A DNA stretch of 64,000 nt from NCBI RefSeq assembly GCF_002246015.1, contig NZ_NOLJ01000003.1, forward strand, positions 765,371 through 829,370, written 5' to 3'. The stretch's first letter is position 1. Every line of letters starts with the position of its first letter. The notes under the pieces were generated by a model. That model was given only the letters and a program-made list of their open reading frames with translations. It was not told where the DNA came from and did no database searches. A program made the translations under genes and the position numbers. The stretch is from Nostoc sp. 'Peltigera membranacea cyanobiont' 210A. GTDB lineage: Bacteria > Cyanobacteriota > Cyanobacteriia > Cyanobacteriales > Nostocaceae. Positions 15,079 through 23,722 of this stretch are shown here, one piece after another.

Positions 15079-17526
15079 TTACGACAAGCTAGGTGATGCC
15101 CGATCGCCCCCCAGTTTCTGGCTCGAACGATATCGCTCTGCTAAAATATGCCTGTAGTAATGCACTCGTTCACTCGCTCGTGCCGCAACAACGGGATTGC
15201 GCGGGGCTGCCAGCCGAATCGCCTGGATGATTAAATGAAAGCGTGAAGTGCCGTGACGCAGATTCTGAGCAAACGAGGGGATGACTTCGCCTCGATCGCC
15301 ATTGAGTTGAAAGCGGTCAGGATTTGGACGACCAAAAAATAGCTGTTCCAAAACTGCGAGAGTGCCATGAAAGTTGATAATGACTGGGCGATCGCGCGTG
15401 AACAATGCTTCAAACATTTCCTTGTCTAAATGCTGATAATTTTCCGCGTCTTCTTCCAACACTCGCAGGTCGGTGACATTTACCACCCGCACCCGCAGTG
15501 CTGCCATTTCGTCCCGCAAGATGTGAGCGGCTGCCATTACTTCAACTGTGGAGCGATCGCCAATTCCAACCAGCACTACATCAGGATCGATGCCTTCATC
15601 AGTGCTTGCCCAGTGCCAAATTGAAGCACCTGCCCGACAGTGCGCGATCGCTTCAGCCATCGTTAACCATTGCGGCATCGGATCAGCACTGGTAAGGATG
15701 AGATTAATCTGATCGGTCGTGTTTAAGCAGTGCGCGATCGTCGTGATCAAACAGTTTGCATCTGGCGGTAGATAAACTCGCACGATTTCCGCTTTTTGCG
15801 TCAGCACAGCATTGATAAAACTAGAGCTTTGCTGAGAAAAGTCACTGTATTCCTGCTGCCACGGGGTTGAAACTGCTAAATAATTCAGAGAGGCGACGGA
15901 TGATTGGGCAAAGCCCACGCTTCGCGAACGCCACGGTAATGTTTTGGACAGTTTCAGGAACCTGGCGTGCTGGTTCACCATGCTGATAATGCTGTTTAAA
16001 GACGCTTCATGCGATAGAAAAAGTCCGTGCCGACCTGTAAGCAGATAGCCCTGAAGCCATCCCTGACAAGTGTGCTGGCTGAAAAACTCCAGCATCCGTT
16101 CTTTTCTCAAACTGACCTGCAAATCATCAGACTGAATGGAACCATGAGCATTGTGATGGTTGACTTCTAGTAAGGCTGATAAATTGCTCGACTCTAGCTG
16201 ATCAGGGCAGAAAATACGGAACGTTTGTGGATTTTGCTCAATGACTGTTTTGATGTACTTTCCAATCTGTTCTGTACTGCTGAATTGATCTTCTTCATGT
16301 GAACAGGACTTTGTTTGAATTGGAATTGCAAAGTCAAAGATATTCGGTAAATTTAGGGGCTTGTAGACACCTTCACCAGATATGTGAACATGACAGCCCA
16401 TGCGTTGCTTATCTTGGGGGCAAAGATTTAGAATCTCTCGAATCGGGCAACCCTGCTGGTCAAACAATTCTTCAATTTTATAAGAGCGTAACCAGTCTTC
16501 TAGAAGCTGCAACTGTTGCGGATTGGTCTTTACATCTTTGGCAGGAATTTGGTGAGAGCGATGAGACTCCTTGATCGACGCTCGATCAATTTCTTGGATG
16601 CCTGTCCAGTCTTTGGGCGATCGCACAATCAATAAAGGAAACTTGGGTTGAGTAATCGCTTGCCCTAAACGTGCCGCTTGCTGAATTCTGCAAATCTCTC
16701 GATATGCCCAATCGAGTGAGCCATAAAGATCAGCATTTAGATCGAGCGCATTTTGAGTCGCGGAATCTTTGTCAAACTGATTTTTCTGACTGTCAACAAT
16801 TCGGACTTGATAGCCGTAGCCTGTAAATCGTTGCTGAAGTTCAATATCACTCATTGCAGCGTAGATAGCGGCAGTTGAAGTCTGATCGCCATTGAGGTGC
16901 AAGATCGGCAGCACTGCGCCAGATTTTGCTGGATCGATCAACTTGTAGCTATCCCAGGCATTAGCTGTCGCTCCTGTTTCTGCTTCCTGATCGCTAATAA
17001 CGCAAGCCACAATCAAGTCAGGATTATCCATGACTGCCCCAAAAGCGACAGCGAGAGCATAACCGAGTTCTTCACCTGCATAATCGTGATTCAGAAAACC
17101 ACAGGGAGAGGAAAAGCCGCGAATTAAGGTTGCCAGTCCATTAGCATCTAGGGTCAGTTCGGGATAAAACGCCTGGAGAGACCTTTCTAGGTAAAGGTTT
17201 GCCAACATTGCAGGTGTTCCGTCTCCTGCCTCTGCGACGAGGAAAAGGCTGATGTCATGGTGCTGAATCAGGCAATTGAGGTGAACATAGATCAAGTTAA
17301 TGCCAGGGCAAGTGCCCCAGTGTCCTAGCAGACAGTCTTTGATATGCTCCGACTTTAAGGGTTGCTTGAGTAGAAAATTGTCTTTCAGGTAGATTTGAGC
17401 CGCCGCAAGGTAATTCGTTAGGCGACAATAACGCGCGATCGCGTCTAGCTCCGCCTGATGAGCCGCCCGGACTTGTTGGATCGAAATTTCAGAATTGGCA
17501 GGAGTCGGCAGAATTGAGAAACGCAT
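15079..17526 (-). CDS. Divergent phosphoketolase homologue, probably inactive as such
   Basis: 815 aa, full length for XFP phosphoketolases (xylulose-5-P/fructose-6-P to acetyl-P). GHWGTCPGINLIY and GYLLTGRHGLFLS are retained. Key motifs are not: GPGHGGP reads EAGDGTP; the PGSIHEGGELGY loop is shortened to DYAGEELGY; the thiamine-diphosphate motif GDGEAETG reads SDQEAETG; and the catalytic-His motif GFSHQDPGF reads DFSQQSSSF. It is therefore likely catalytically dead or repurposed. The ORF is uninterrupted and still looks selected. It lies 11 bp after the flavoprotein at 17538. A dispersed repeat is translated in frame at about 15908-15935 (SRSVGFAQ). Confidence 0.82.
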   Translation of the reverse strand: MRFSILPTPANSEISIQQVRAAHQAELDAIARYCRLTNYLAAAQIYLKDNFLLKQPLKSEHIKDCLLGHWGTCPGINLIYVHLNCLIQHHDISLFLVAEAGDGTPAMLANLYLERSLQAFYPELTLDANGLATLIRGFSSPCGFLNHDYAGEELGYALAVAFGAVMDNPDLIVACVISDQEAETGATANAWDSYKLIDPAKSGAVLPILHLNGDQTSTAAIYAAMSDIELQQRFTGYGYQVRIVDSQKNQFDKDSATQNALDLNADLYGSLDWAYREICRIQQAARLGQAITQPKFPLLIVRSPKDWTGIQEIDRASIKESHRSHQIPAKDVKTNPQQLQLLEDWLRSYKIEELFDQQGCPIREILNLCPQDKQRMGCHVHISGEGVYKPLNLPNIFDFAIPIQTKSCSHEEDQFSSTEQIGKYIKTVIEQNPQTFRIFCPDQLESSNLSALLEVNHHNAHGSIQSDDLQVSLRKERMLEFFSQHTCQGWLQGYLLTGRHGLFLSHEASLNSIISMVNQHARFLKLSKTLPWRSRSVGFAQSSVASLNYLAVSTPWQQEYSDFSQQSSSFINAVLTQKAEIVRVYLPPDANCLITTIAHCLNTTDQINLILTSADPMPQWLTMAEAIAHCRAGASIWHWASTDEGIDPDVVLVGIGDRSTVEVMAAAHILRDEMAALRVRVVNVTDLRVLEEDAENYQHLDKEMFEALFTRDRPVIINFHGTLAVLEQLFFGRPNPDRFQLNGDRGEVIPSFAQNLRHGTSRFHLIIQAIRLAAPRNPVVAARASERVHYYRHILAERYRSSQKLGGDRASPSLS

Positions 17527-17537
17527 AGTTACTCACT

Positions 17538-18806
17538 TCAATAAAAATTTAGTTCCTTGTTTTGGGTCAAGGAGCTAGACTCAAGGCTTGACCCAATCAG
17601 TTGAGCGACTCGAAAGGCAGAGACGATCGCTCCTTCATGTAAGCCATCCCCAAGGTAGGCTCCGGCATGATAGGTATTGTTCTCTCCATTGGTAGCAACG
17701 ACTTCATCCCGGTATCGAAAGGATTCAGTGGTATACATCGGGGCATGGTGTTTCTGAATGTGAATGATGCGATCGGGTGCAATCAACTCCTCTAGTTGGA
17801 ATGATAAAAAATTATGCTGTGGCGACGAGATACCGCAAAGCTGATTTAGGCAGCTGTTATAGCCCCAGCGACTGTCTGGCTTTTGGAAATAATCAAACTC
17901 TGAGGGTTGTGTAATACCATGTCGGGCGTACATGGAAATATCTCTATGAACTAAGGTCGTTGCATGGTTGGCTTTCCAGGCAGAAAACCGTTTGGTTTCA
18001 GCATCGGTTGGGTCTGCTAACAGCGCCATTACCTGGTCAGGAGGCGTAGCAAACACGACTTTATCAAACTCCTGAATTTCACCCGTCGAGCGCACAATTT
18101 TGACAATATCCGAGCTTCTGGAAATACGGTCAATCTCTACATTCAGCACAATTTCACCCTTAAATCGCGCCAGGATTTTTTCAATGTAAGAATACACACC
18201 GCCTTTAACTCTGACCCAGTTGACCGCGAGATAGTCACGTAAAGTAGGGATCGCCAACTCTGCTGGAAAATCATCAATCAGTTCAAATGGGATTGAATAG
18301 CTATACATAACCACCAACTTCAGCCAGGTATCGCGGCTACCGGGGCCTTCCAAATATTCCGACAGCGGACGATTGGACAAATTTTGCAAGTTAGCAAATC
18401 GCGTTCTCAGCCATAATCCAGCAGAACGGGCATAGATGGTATCGAGGCGTAACTGTTCGATCAGCCCGTGGATACCTGCGAAGTTTTTCTCGATTGTGAC
18501 TGCCGATAGAAAGTGGCTGCCATCTTTGAGAAACATTGCTGAACCAATATCAACGGGTTCTAATTCTACCCCTAGCTCTTGCATCAGCGCGATGAAGTTG
18601 TAAAACACAGTTGGAAATTCGAGTACCCCACTTTCCAAAATTTCATCGCAATCGGCTTGGTTCGGTTTCACGTTCTTGTTGAGTGTCCGAATATGCCCTC
18701 CCAACATGGGCTGCCGCTCAAACACGGTGACATAATGCCCTTCTTTATCAAGCAGGTAAGCTGTAGCCATCCCACTGCCTCCGCCACCAATAACAGCGAT
18801 TCTCAT
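17538..18806 (-). CDS. FAD-dependent oxidoreductase (COG2907/amine-oxidase type)
   Basis: 422 aa. The N-terminus MRIAVIGGGGSGMATAYLL is a Rossmann FAD motif, followed by VFERQPMLGGHIRTLN. FPTVFYNFIALMQELGVELEP resembles the COG2907 group, whose members commonly sit beside cyclopropane- or methyl-fatty-acid synthases. A second FAD motif, YHAGAYLGDGLHEGAIVSAF, is near the C-terminus. No membrane segments. Its partners here (oleate hydratase, a second flavoprotein) support a role on acyl chains, but the reaction is not known. Gap of 11 bp to the next gene. Confidence 0.82.
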   Translation of the reverse strand: MRIAVIGGGGSGMATAYLLDKEGHYVTVFERQPMLGGHIRTLNKNVKPNQADCDEILESGVLEFPTVFYNFIALMQELGVELEPVDIGSAMFLKDGSHFLSAVTIEKNFAGIHGLIEQLRLDTIYARSAGLWLRTRFANLQNLSNRPLSEYLEGPGSRDTWLKLVVMYSYSIPFELIDDFPAELAIPTLRDYLAVNWVRVKGGVYSYIEKILARFKGEIVLNVEIDRISRSSDIVKIVRSTGEIQEFDKVVFATPPDQVMALLADPTDAETKRFSAWKANHATTLVHRDISMYARHGITQPSEFDYFQKPDSRWGYNSCLNQLCGISSPQHNFLSFQLEELIAPDRIIHIQKHHAPMYTTESFRYRDEVVATNGENNTYHAGAYLGDGLHEGAIVSAFRVAQLIGSSLESSSLTQNKELNFY

Positions 18807-18917
18807 AATTGACCTCTAAGTTTATGAAATGGATAATACGCCGCAGCTACGCCCGCACTTCTCTAGGAGAGGCTGCGCCAACGACAAGGCTCAGTGACCA
18901 TCGTAGACATCGCCTGT

Positions 18918-20456
18918 TTAGCCGTTGCCTAAAAGCACGTCGCCCGATAATCGTTGATAGAGCAATGCCCCAGTCCAAAATGTGGGAGCAAAGCCCGGAT
19001 AGCCCGATGAGGCATTGCAGAAATAAAAATGGTTAAGGGAGGTTTCGTGATTCAGTCGCCCTAGACCCATATTGCGCGGGGTTAGACTGGAGCCGTAGGA
19101 ATTTCCATTGGGACACCAGCAAAAACGCTCATTGGTAGTAGGGCTGCCTGTGATATGAAAAACCATGTGTTTTCTAAAATTTGGCACATAGTGTTCTTCC
19201 ACGACATCCAGGATGGAGTCTAAGATTTCTTGTTTTTTCTGGCTGTAAGCTTTGCGATCGCTCTCCCGCAATTGCTTGAAATAGTCGTAATTAGCAACGG
19301 TGAGGAATTCGACAATTTGACAGTCCTCTGGGCAGTCCCGACCTGCTTCTGTAAGTAAAGTGGGCGTTGTGATGGCAAAACTAGGATTAGAAAAGTCATG
19401 GCGCTCATACATCTGCGCGAAGGCTTCATTTAGATCGTGATGCCCAGTATGCGAGAGATTCCACTTGCCAAATCCATAGTCTCGGAGGTCGATATCTTTG
19501 ACGACACAATAAGCCATGAAGTTAGATGCCGAATATTCATAGTTGAGTTTTCGGCGTACAGTTTTGGAGAACTTTTCCTCACCAATCATTTTGGCGGCTT
19601 TTTTGGGGTCAATATTGCAAATCACAGTATCACCTGTAAATTCATGGGTTTGATGGGTAGTGAGATCCATCGCCTGAACTCCTGTAACCGTTCTGTCTGT
19701 GACTCTAAAATTCGTGACTTCATGGTTGAGTAACACCTGTCCTCCATGCGATTCGATGACACTAACCAATGAATTAATCACATGCTCAAAATGCTGGGTT
19801 GGGTAAAATGCGCCTGCTTGATAGCCTCGGAACAATGCGACCCAGGCATAAAAGGAGAGTTGATTTGGGGGCAGTAAAAAATCAAGCCATTGCAGGGCTA
19901 ATAGAGTTTGGGCAGCTTGGGGTAGCTGAAACTTGTCAAATACATCCTGAAGTGTGCTGTTGAGATGCTGGATGGTACAGAATATTTCACTTGCATGGCT
20001 GAATAGTTCAATTGGTTTGATCGGCGGAGCGAGTCTTTTCAAGCCTGCACCAGTCTTTTCCACTTCGTTGACAAATTGGCGAATGCGATCGCTATGAGCA
20101 GGAAACAGATTAGACAATCGCTGGATCAGTTCCTCTGGCTCCGAGGGAATATCCAACGTATGTTCAGGCATTCGCATATGATCAAAGCCATCGGGATCAT
20201 ACCGCTCAAAGGTCACTTCCCGATCCAAGCCCAGTTTTTTGAGTACCCGATTGACGGTTTGCCCTTCACCGCAGTCCCAAACATAGTGAAATTGGGCATT
20301 AAACGTATATTTTTTAGCCATCGTAAACGTATGACCAAAGCCCCCTGGATGCTCATGGGCTTCGAGGATTTGCACGGTCTTACCAGAGTTTGCCATTAAA
20401 GCACCAAAGACCAATGCTGATAAACCACTGCCGACAATCAGGTAATCCGGTTTCAT
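18918..20456 (-). CDS. Phytoene desaturase/retinol saturase-like flavoprotein
   Basis: 512 aa. The N-terminal YLIVGSGLSALVFGALMANSG and LEAHEHPGGFGHTF are the dinucleotide-binding motifs of the CrtI/RetSat oxidoreductases, which desaturate, isomerise or saturate conjugated polyenes. FNAQFHYVWDCGEGQTVNRV and the C-terminal GYPGFAPTFWTGALLYQRL fit the group. With oleate hydratase nearby, the substrate could be an unsaturated acyl chain rather than a carotenoid; no carotenoid genes are here. It is the probable first gene of the minus-strand operon to 12338. There is a 111-bp gap to the next gene, containing short dispersed-repeat sequence. Confidence 0.82.
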   Translation of the reverse strand: MKPDYLIVGSGLSALVFGALMANSGKTVQILEAHEHPGGFGHTFTMAKKYTFNAQFHYVWDCGEGQTVNRVLKKLGLDREVTFERYDPDGFDHMRMPEHTLDIPSEPEELIQRLSNLFPAHSDRIRQFVNEVEKTGAGLKRLAPPIKPIELFSHASEIFCTIQHLNSTLQDVFDKFQLPQAAQTLLALQWLDFLLPPNQLSFYAWVALFRGYQAGAFYPTQHFEHVINSLVSVIESHGGQVLLNHEVTNFRVTDRTVTGVQAMDLTTHQTHEFTGDTVICNIDPKKAAKMIGEEKFSKTVRRKLNYEYSASNFMAYCVVKDIDLRDYGFGKWNLSHTGHHDLNEAFAQMYERHDFSNPSFAITTPTLLTEAGRDCPEDCQIVEFLTVANYDYFKQLRESDRKAYSQKKQEILDSILDVVEEHYVPNFRKHMVFHITGSPTTNERFCWCPNGNSYGSSLTPRNMGLGRLNHETSLNHFYFCNASSGYPGFAPTFWTGALLYQRLSGDVLLGNG

Positions 20457-20510
20457 AAAAGAGTTCCTCGAACAATAAACATATTTACAGGATCGCTATA
20501 GCGCCTGTAG

Positions 20511-20592
20511 CTTGAGAATTGGACATCCAGTGAGAGGGCAGTAATCTGCACAATCAACTGCTTACTCGGTCAATACGGTTAAATACTGTAGT
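20511..20592 (-). pseudogene. Remnant of a Cys-rich protein C-terminus
   Basis: Reads YLTVLTE-stop-AVDCADYCP, matching HPVTVLTEQAFDCTDYCP of the gene at 22731-23069 with one Gln codon changed to TAA. It is a decayed copy of that gene's 3' part, joined to a DUF1269 start. Confidence 0.65.
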
Positions 20593-20670
20593 TCAAGTTT
20601 TCATCAGATTGATAAGAACTTCATCTGCTTTAAACTGATCTTTGAAACCGACAATAATTAGGTGACTCAT
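20593..20670 (-). pseudogene. 25-codon DUF1269-type 5' remnant
   Basis: MSHLIIVGFKDQFKADEVLI then NLMKT and stop, after an AAGGAAA ribosome site. The wording matches the N-terminus of DUF1269 membrane proteins, normally about 150-180 aa. The rest is missing and replaced by the Cys-rich remnant downstream. Confidence 0.55.
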
Positions 20671-20739
20671 TTTTTTCCTTTAAATAAATTTTAATAACGG
20701 AGATTTAGTCCCTTTTAACTAGTCTGATAGATGCCTCAG

Positions 20740-22452
20740 TTATTCCTTGACTCGATAATTCCTCATCATGCCAGCGTCTTCATGCTCCAAGGTATGGCAG
20801 TGGTATGTAAATAAGCCGCTGTATTTCTCAAATTTCATGAGCAGCTTCACTCGCTCACCCGGCATTACCATTACAGTATCTTTCAAGCCCTCGTCTACGT
20901 AGCCATCCTTGACAGTTTGCCATCCTGCGGCAAGTTCTGGCAGCACTTCCCGACTAATGACTTGAAACTGCACGCCGTGTAGATGGATAGGGTGCGCCAT
21001 GCCCTTCGCATCCATCACGGCTCCGGGGTTGAGTTTATTGATAATCTCCCACTGTTCAATAGAATTTAGCTTTACGGTTTCCTGTGGCGTTGCGGTATTC
21101 ATTTCAAAGAGATGCCCATTGAGAACCCATTTCATACCTTTGAGAGAAAGCTCAATAGGACGCGGCTGGGCGGCATTAACGGCATCTTCTGGACGCAATA
21201 GTGGTAGATTCGTTAGTTGATTGGGGAGTCGCAGAGTTTCTTTTTCTTTGCGCTCAATCTTGACGTTGAATAGCATCATCGCTGAACCAAGTTCCGGGGC
21301 ATTGTCAGAACTCATCATGCCGCTCATGCTGCTACCTCCTACATTTTCTGCTCCCGAAAAAGCCAGACTATTTAGAGAAACTTCTGTCCCAACTTTCAAC
21401 TTGCTGAAATCTGCCCAAACATCAATCCGCTCACCTGGCGCTAACATGACATACTTTCGTTCGGTAGGTCGAGCCAGTAAGCTACCATCAGTGCCAATGA
21501 TGGTCAGTAGATCGCCACTGCTCCACGCAAGCTTGTAGATACGTGAATTAGATCCATTTAAGATGCGAAGGCGGTAGACTCGTGTCGCCGCAGAAAGTGT
21601 GAAGTTGGGCTTACCATTCACAAATATCTTTTGACCCAAAAAGCCCATTATGCTGCTCATGCCGCCCATACCATTGCTGGATTGACCTGAGTTATCCTGT
21701 TGCATCCCGCCCATGTTGCTATTACGGGGGATACCTATTTTGCTGCCGAGATAGAGGAGTTGATTATTGGCATCTAAGGTACGATCTTGTAGCACAATCG
21801 GTATCTCATAAGCCCCGGTGGGTAGATTCAGGGTCGCTTCTTCTTGATCCGTGACTATAAATAGCCCCGCCAAGCCAGCATAGGCTTGCTCCCCTGTAAG
21901 CCCGTCTGGATGAGGATGAAACCAGTTTAGCCCTGCCCGATTAATAACCTCAAACTCGTAGACATAGGTCTGTCCAGGCTGAATTGCAAAGCGAGGATGT
22001 CCATCCATCTCCTCTGGTAAAATTAATCCATGCCAATGCACAATGCTGGCTTGCCCTTGAGGAAGGGCATTTTGGAAGTTGACCCGCACGCGCTGACCTT
22101 GGCGAACGCGAATAATGGGGCCTAAATAACTATCGGGAATGATTTGTAAGTTGTTTGGGTCGCCTTTGACAAGTTTTGCTGCGTAAGACCAAACTTGGGT
22201 CGTTTGTCCCGGCAAGATTGGAACCGTTGTCGGTGCAGCCTTCAGGTTGATTTCAATATCGGGAATGAATTTCGCACTCGGGCCACGGGCTACGGTGTTC
22301 CCCTTAGCTATTTTTGCGGTGGAAGATTGAGGCGAACAACTGGATAGTAGGCTGTGAATTCCACTTCCTATAACAAATCCGGCTGCAAGTCGAGTCCCTC
22401 TAAGAAAATCTCGGCGGGCTAGGGGATGTTGGTGAGTGGTTTTAATCGGCAT
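20740..22452 (-). CDS. Multicopper oxidase (copper tolerance type)
   Basis: 570-aa periplasmic oxidase, likely oxidising Cu(I) to Cu(II). Seen: Tat-like signal RRDFLRGTRLAAGFVIG (about 13-30) followed by LLSSCS, a possible lipobox. All four copper-ligand motifs are present: HWHGLILP, WFHPHPDG, HPIHLHGVQF and YHCHTLEHEDAGMM, the last supplying the type 1 Cys, His and axial Met. A Met-rich insertion (NSNMGGMQQ ... GMGGMSSIMGF, about 245-270) and a second Met cluster (SSMSGMM) resemble the methionine-rich copper-binding loops of CueO-like enzymes. It lies downstream of a CopZ-like gene (44-bp gap), probably one operon. Confidence 0.93.
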   Translation of the reverse strand: MPIKTTHQHPLARRDFLRGTRLAAGFVIGSGIHSLLSSCSPQSSTAKIAKGNTVARGPSAKFIPDIEINLKAAPTTVPILPGQTTQVWSYAAKLVKGDPNNLQIIPDSYLGPIIRVRQGQRVRVNFQNALPQGQASIVHWHGLILPEEMDGHPRFAIQPGQTYVYEFEVINRAGLNWFHPHPDGLTGEQAYAGLAGLFIVTDQEEATLNLPTGAYEIPIVLQDRTLDANNQLLYLGSKIGIPRNSNMGGMQQDNSGQSSNGMGGMSSIMGFLGQKIFVNGKPNFTLSAATRVYRLRILNGSNSRIYKLAWSSGDLLTIIGTDGSLLARPTERKYVMLAPGERIDVWADFSKLKVGTEVSLNSLAFSGAENVGGSSMSGMMSSDNAPELGSAMMLFNVKIERKEKETLRLPNQLTNLPLLRPEDAVNAAQPRPIELSLKGMKWVLNGHLFEMNTATPQETVKLNSIEQWEIINKLNPGAVMDAKGMAHPIHLHGVQFQVISREVLPELAAGWQTVKDGYVDEGLKDTVMVMPGERVKLLMKFEKYSGLFTYHCHTLEHEDAGMMRNYRVKE

Positions 22453-22496
22453 ATCGCTCTCATTTATGAATACATCAGTGAGGTTGTCTTGTCGGT

Positions 22497-22703
22497 TCAG
22501 AACTTTGCTCCCGCCACTTGGTAGCCAGCCGCCGTAATTACATCCTTGATGGCAGCTTCTGAGGCTTGAGTTTCCACTGATACAATTTTGGTTTTTGGAT
22601 CGCCCTGAACGGTAGCTTTAGCATCGACTGTTCTAATCGCTTGAGTGATGGTGTTTACACAACCACCACAGGTCATTCCAGGAACTTTTAGTTGGAGTTT
22701 CAT
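22497..22703 (-). CDS. copZ: Heavy-metal-associated (CopZ-like) chaperone
   Basis: 68-aa single HMA domain with PGMTCGGCVNTI, the CxxC copper(I) site at the expected loop position, and the ferredoxin-like pattern through VITAAGYQVAG. Cytosolic carrier that would hand Cu(I) to P1B ATPases such as the one at 36009. It is close to the HMA protein at 35656: both share VDAKATVQGDPKTKIV-like wording, so they are paralogues. Confidence 0.9.
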   Translation of the reverse strand: MKLQLKVPGMTCGGCVNTITQAIRTVDAKATVQGDPKTKIVSVETQASEAAIKDVITAAGYQVAGAKF

Positions 22704-22730
22704 AATGTCAAATCCTTATTTTTGTGTGGT

Positions 22731-23069
22731 TCAGTTAAGAAAAACTTTTTGGACAATCAGCAATGATTTTCTCCACTTTTCAACCCGTTTCGCTTCACTG
22801 TTCGGGCAGTAATCTGTACAGTCAAAGGCTTGTTCGGTCAGTACGGTTACTGGATGGAGAGCGCATTTAAGATAGGGATTACCGCTAAAATATTGACAGC
22901 GGTGACACGGAACCTTATTATGCGGTTTGAAGTTGAATGAATGCCGCCGACCCTTGGGAATGCAAGCATAAATTGAAGCAGCGTTGGCGTAGCCTCTCTG
23001 AAAGAGAATCGCCGAGAGTATAATAAGGCTAATGATAATCAGGAAAGCTGCATTACGTATTACCTTCAC
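22731..23069 (-). CDS. Small Cys-rich membrane/exported protein
   Basis: 112 aa, GTG start. Hydrophobic N-terminal helix (about 6-25), then a Cys-rich body: YACIP, VPCHRCQYF, YLKCALHP and FDCTDYCPN, seven Cys in about 50 residues. The pattern is known in cyanobacterial hypothetical proteins, and metal binding is plausible but unproven. It lies 27 bp upstream of copZ and is likely cotranscribed with it and the multicopper oxidase. A decayed copy of its 3' part is at 20511-20592. Confidence 0.7.
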   Translation of the reverse strand: MKVIRNAAFLIIISLIILSAILFQRGYANAASIYACIPKGRRHSFNFKPHNKVPCHRCQYFSGNPYLKCALHPVTVLTEQAFDCTDYCPNSEAKRVEKWRKSLLIVQKVFLN

Positions 23070-23137
23070 GGGTATTGGGTTTGAGCCTCCAAGCTCGTTT
23101 GTCAGCTAAACGCCCATGTATCAGTATTTTTGCCATT

Positions 23138-23173
23138 TTTGCCAAAATTTTTGTAGGCTCTTATTTTGGCAAA
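23138..23173. repeat. Perfect 11-bp inverted repeat
   Basis: TTTGCCAAAAT and ATTTTGGCAAA separated by 14 bp, upstream of the Cys-rich/copZ/oxidase genes and overlapping the stop of the 30-codon ORF. It could be an operator or a terminator stem; there is no T-run on the minus strand. Confidence 0.45.
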
Positions 23174-23253
23174 GGTATTGTAATAAATATCAGGGAATTA
23201 ATAATCGCTAAACTCCACAGTCCGTAAGCCGGAACATTACTCATATCTTTCAT
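23161..23253 (-). pseudogene. 30-codon membrane-protein remnant
   Basis: MKDMSNVPAYGLWSLAIINS then LIFITIPLPK and stop, behind a perfect GAGGAGGT ribosome site. The wording matches the start of cyanobacterial isoprenylcysteine-methyltransferase-like membrane proteins that accompany metal-resistance genes (recall, not checked). If so the gene is cut after its first helix. It could alternatively be a genuine single-helix small protein. Confidence 0.5.
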
Positions 23254-23303
23254 GGTTCGACCTCCTCGAAATAAATTGATTTGCAAACTCTGAATAACCG
23301 CCT

Positions 23304-23555
23304 TCAGCGAGATTGGCTATTGCCACCCTGATCGCCTCCATGTCCCCCATATCCACCGTGCATAAATAGATGCATGAATATACAGATGAACAATAAAGAG
23401 TACGGTAAGAATCCCGCTAAATGCGCCCAATGTTCTGTAATTAGGAAGTATGCAATAATGCCGATTGACACATACAGCACAAGCTTAATCGGCAAACTAA
23501 GACGAGTTTGCTGATGATTGGGCTGGGGCTGATTCGATGAACCATGTTGATGCAT
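23304..23555 (-). CDS. DUF2933 small membrane protein
   Basis: 83 aa. Polar His/Gln-rich N-terminus (MHQHGSSNQPQPNHQQ), two hydrophobic segments (about 22-40 and 46-65) and a tail rich in Gly and His (HLFMHGGYGGHGGDQGG). DUF2933 proteins are found with copper-resistance genes. The His/Met-rich ends suggest metal contact, but function is unknown. Confidence 0.8.
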   Translation of the reverse strand: MHQHGSSNQPQPNHQQTRLSLPIKLVLYVSIGIIAYFLITEHWAHLAGFLPYSLLFICIFMHLFMHGGYGGHGGDQGGNSQSR

Positions 23556-23722
23556 AAAGACCTGATTCTGAATAGAACGACTTGCGATTCCCTTTTAGAG
23601 AGGCTACGCGATCGCCAAATCCGCGATTACCAGACTCCAGTTTTAAAAGATATCTGACCTACGGCAATTGTTAAGCCGTACTACCCAGATTGACGATCGC
23701 TTACCCTGCTAAACAAGCTAAA

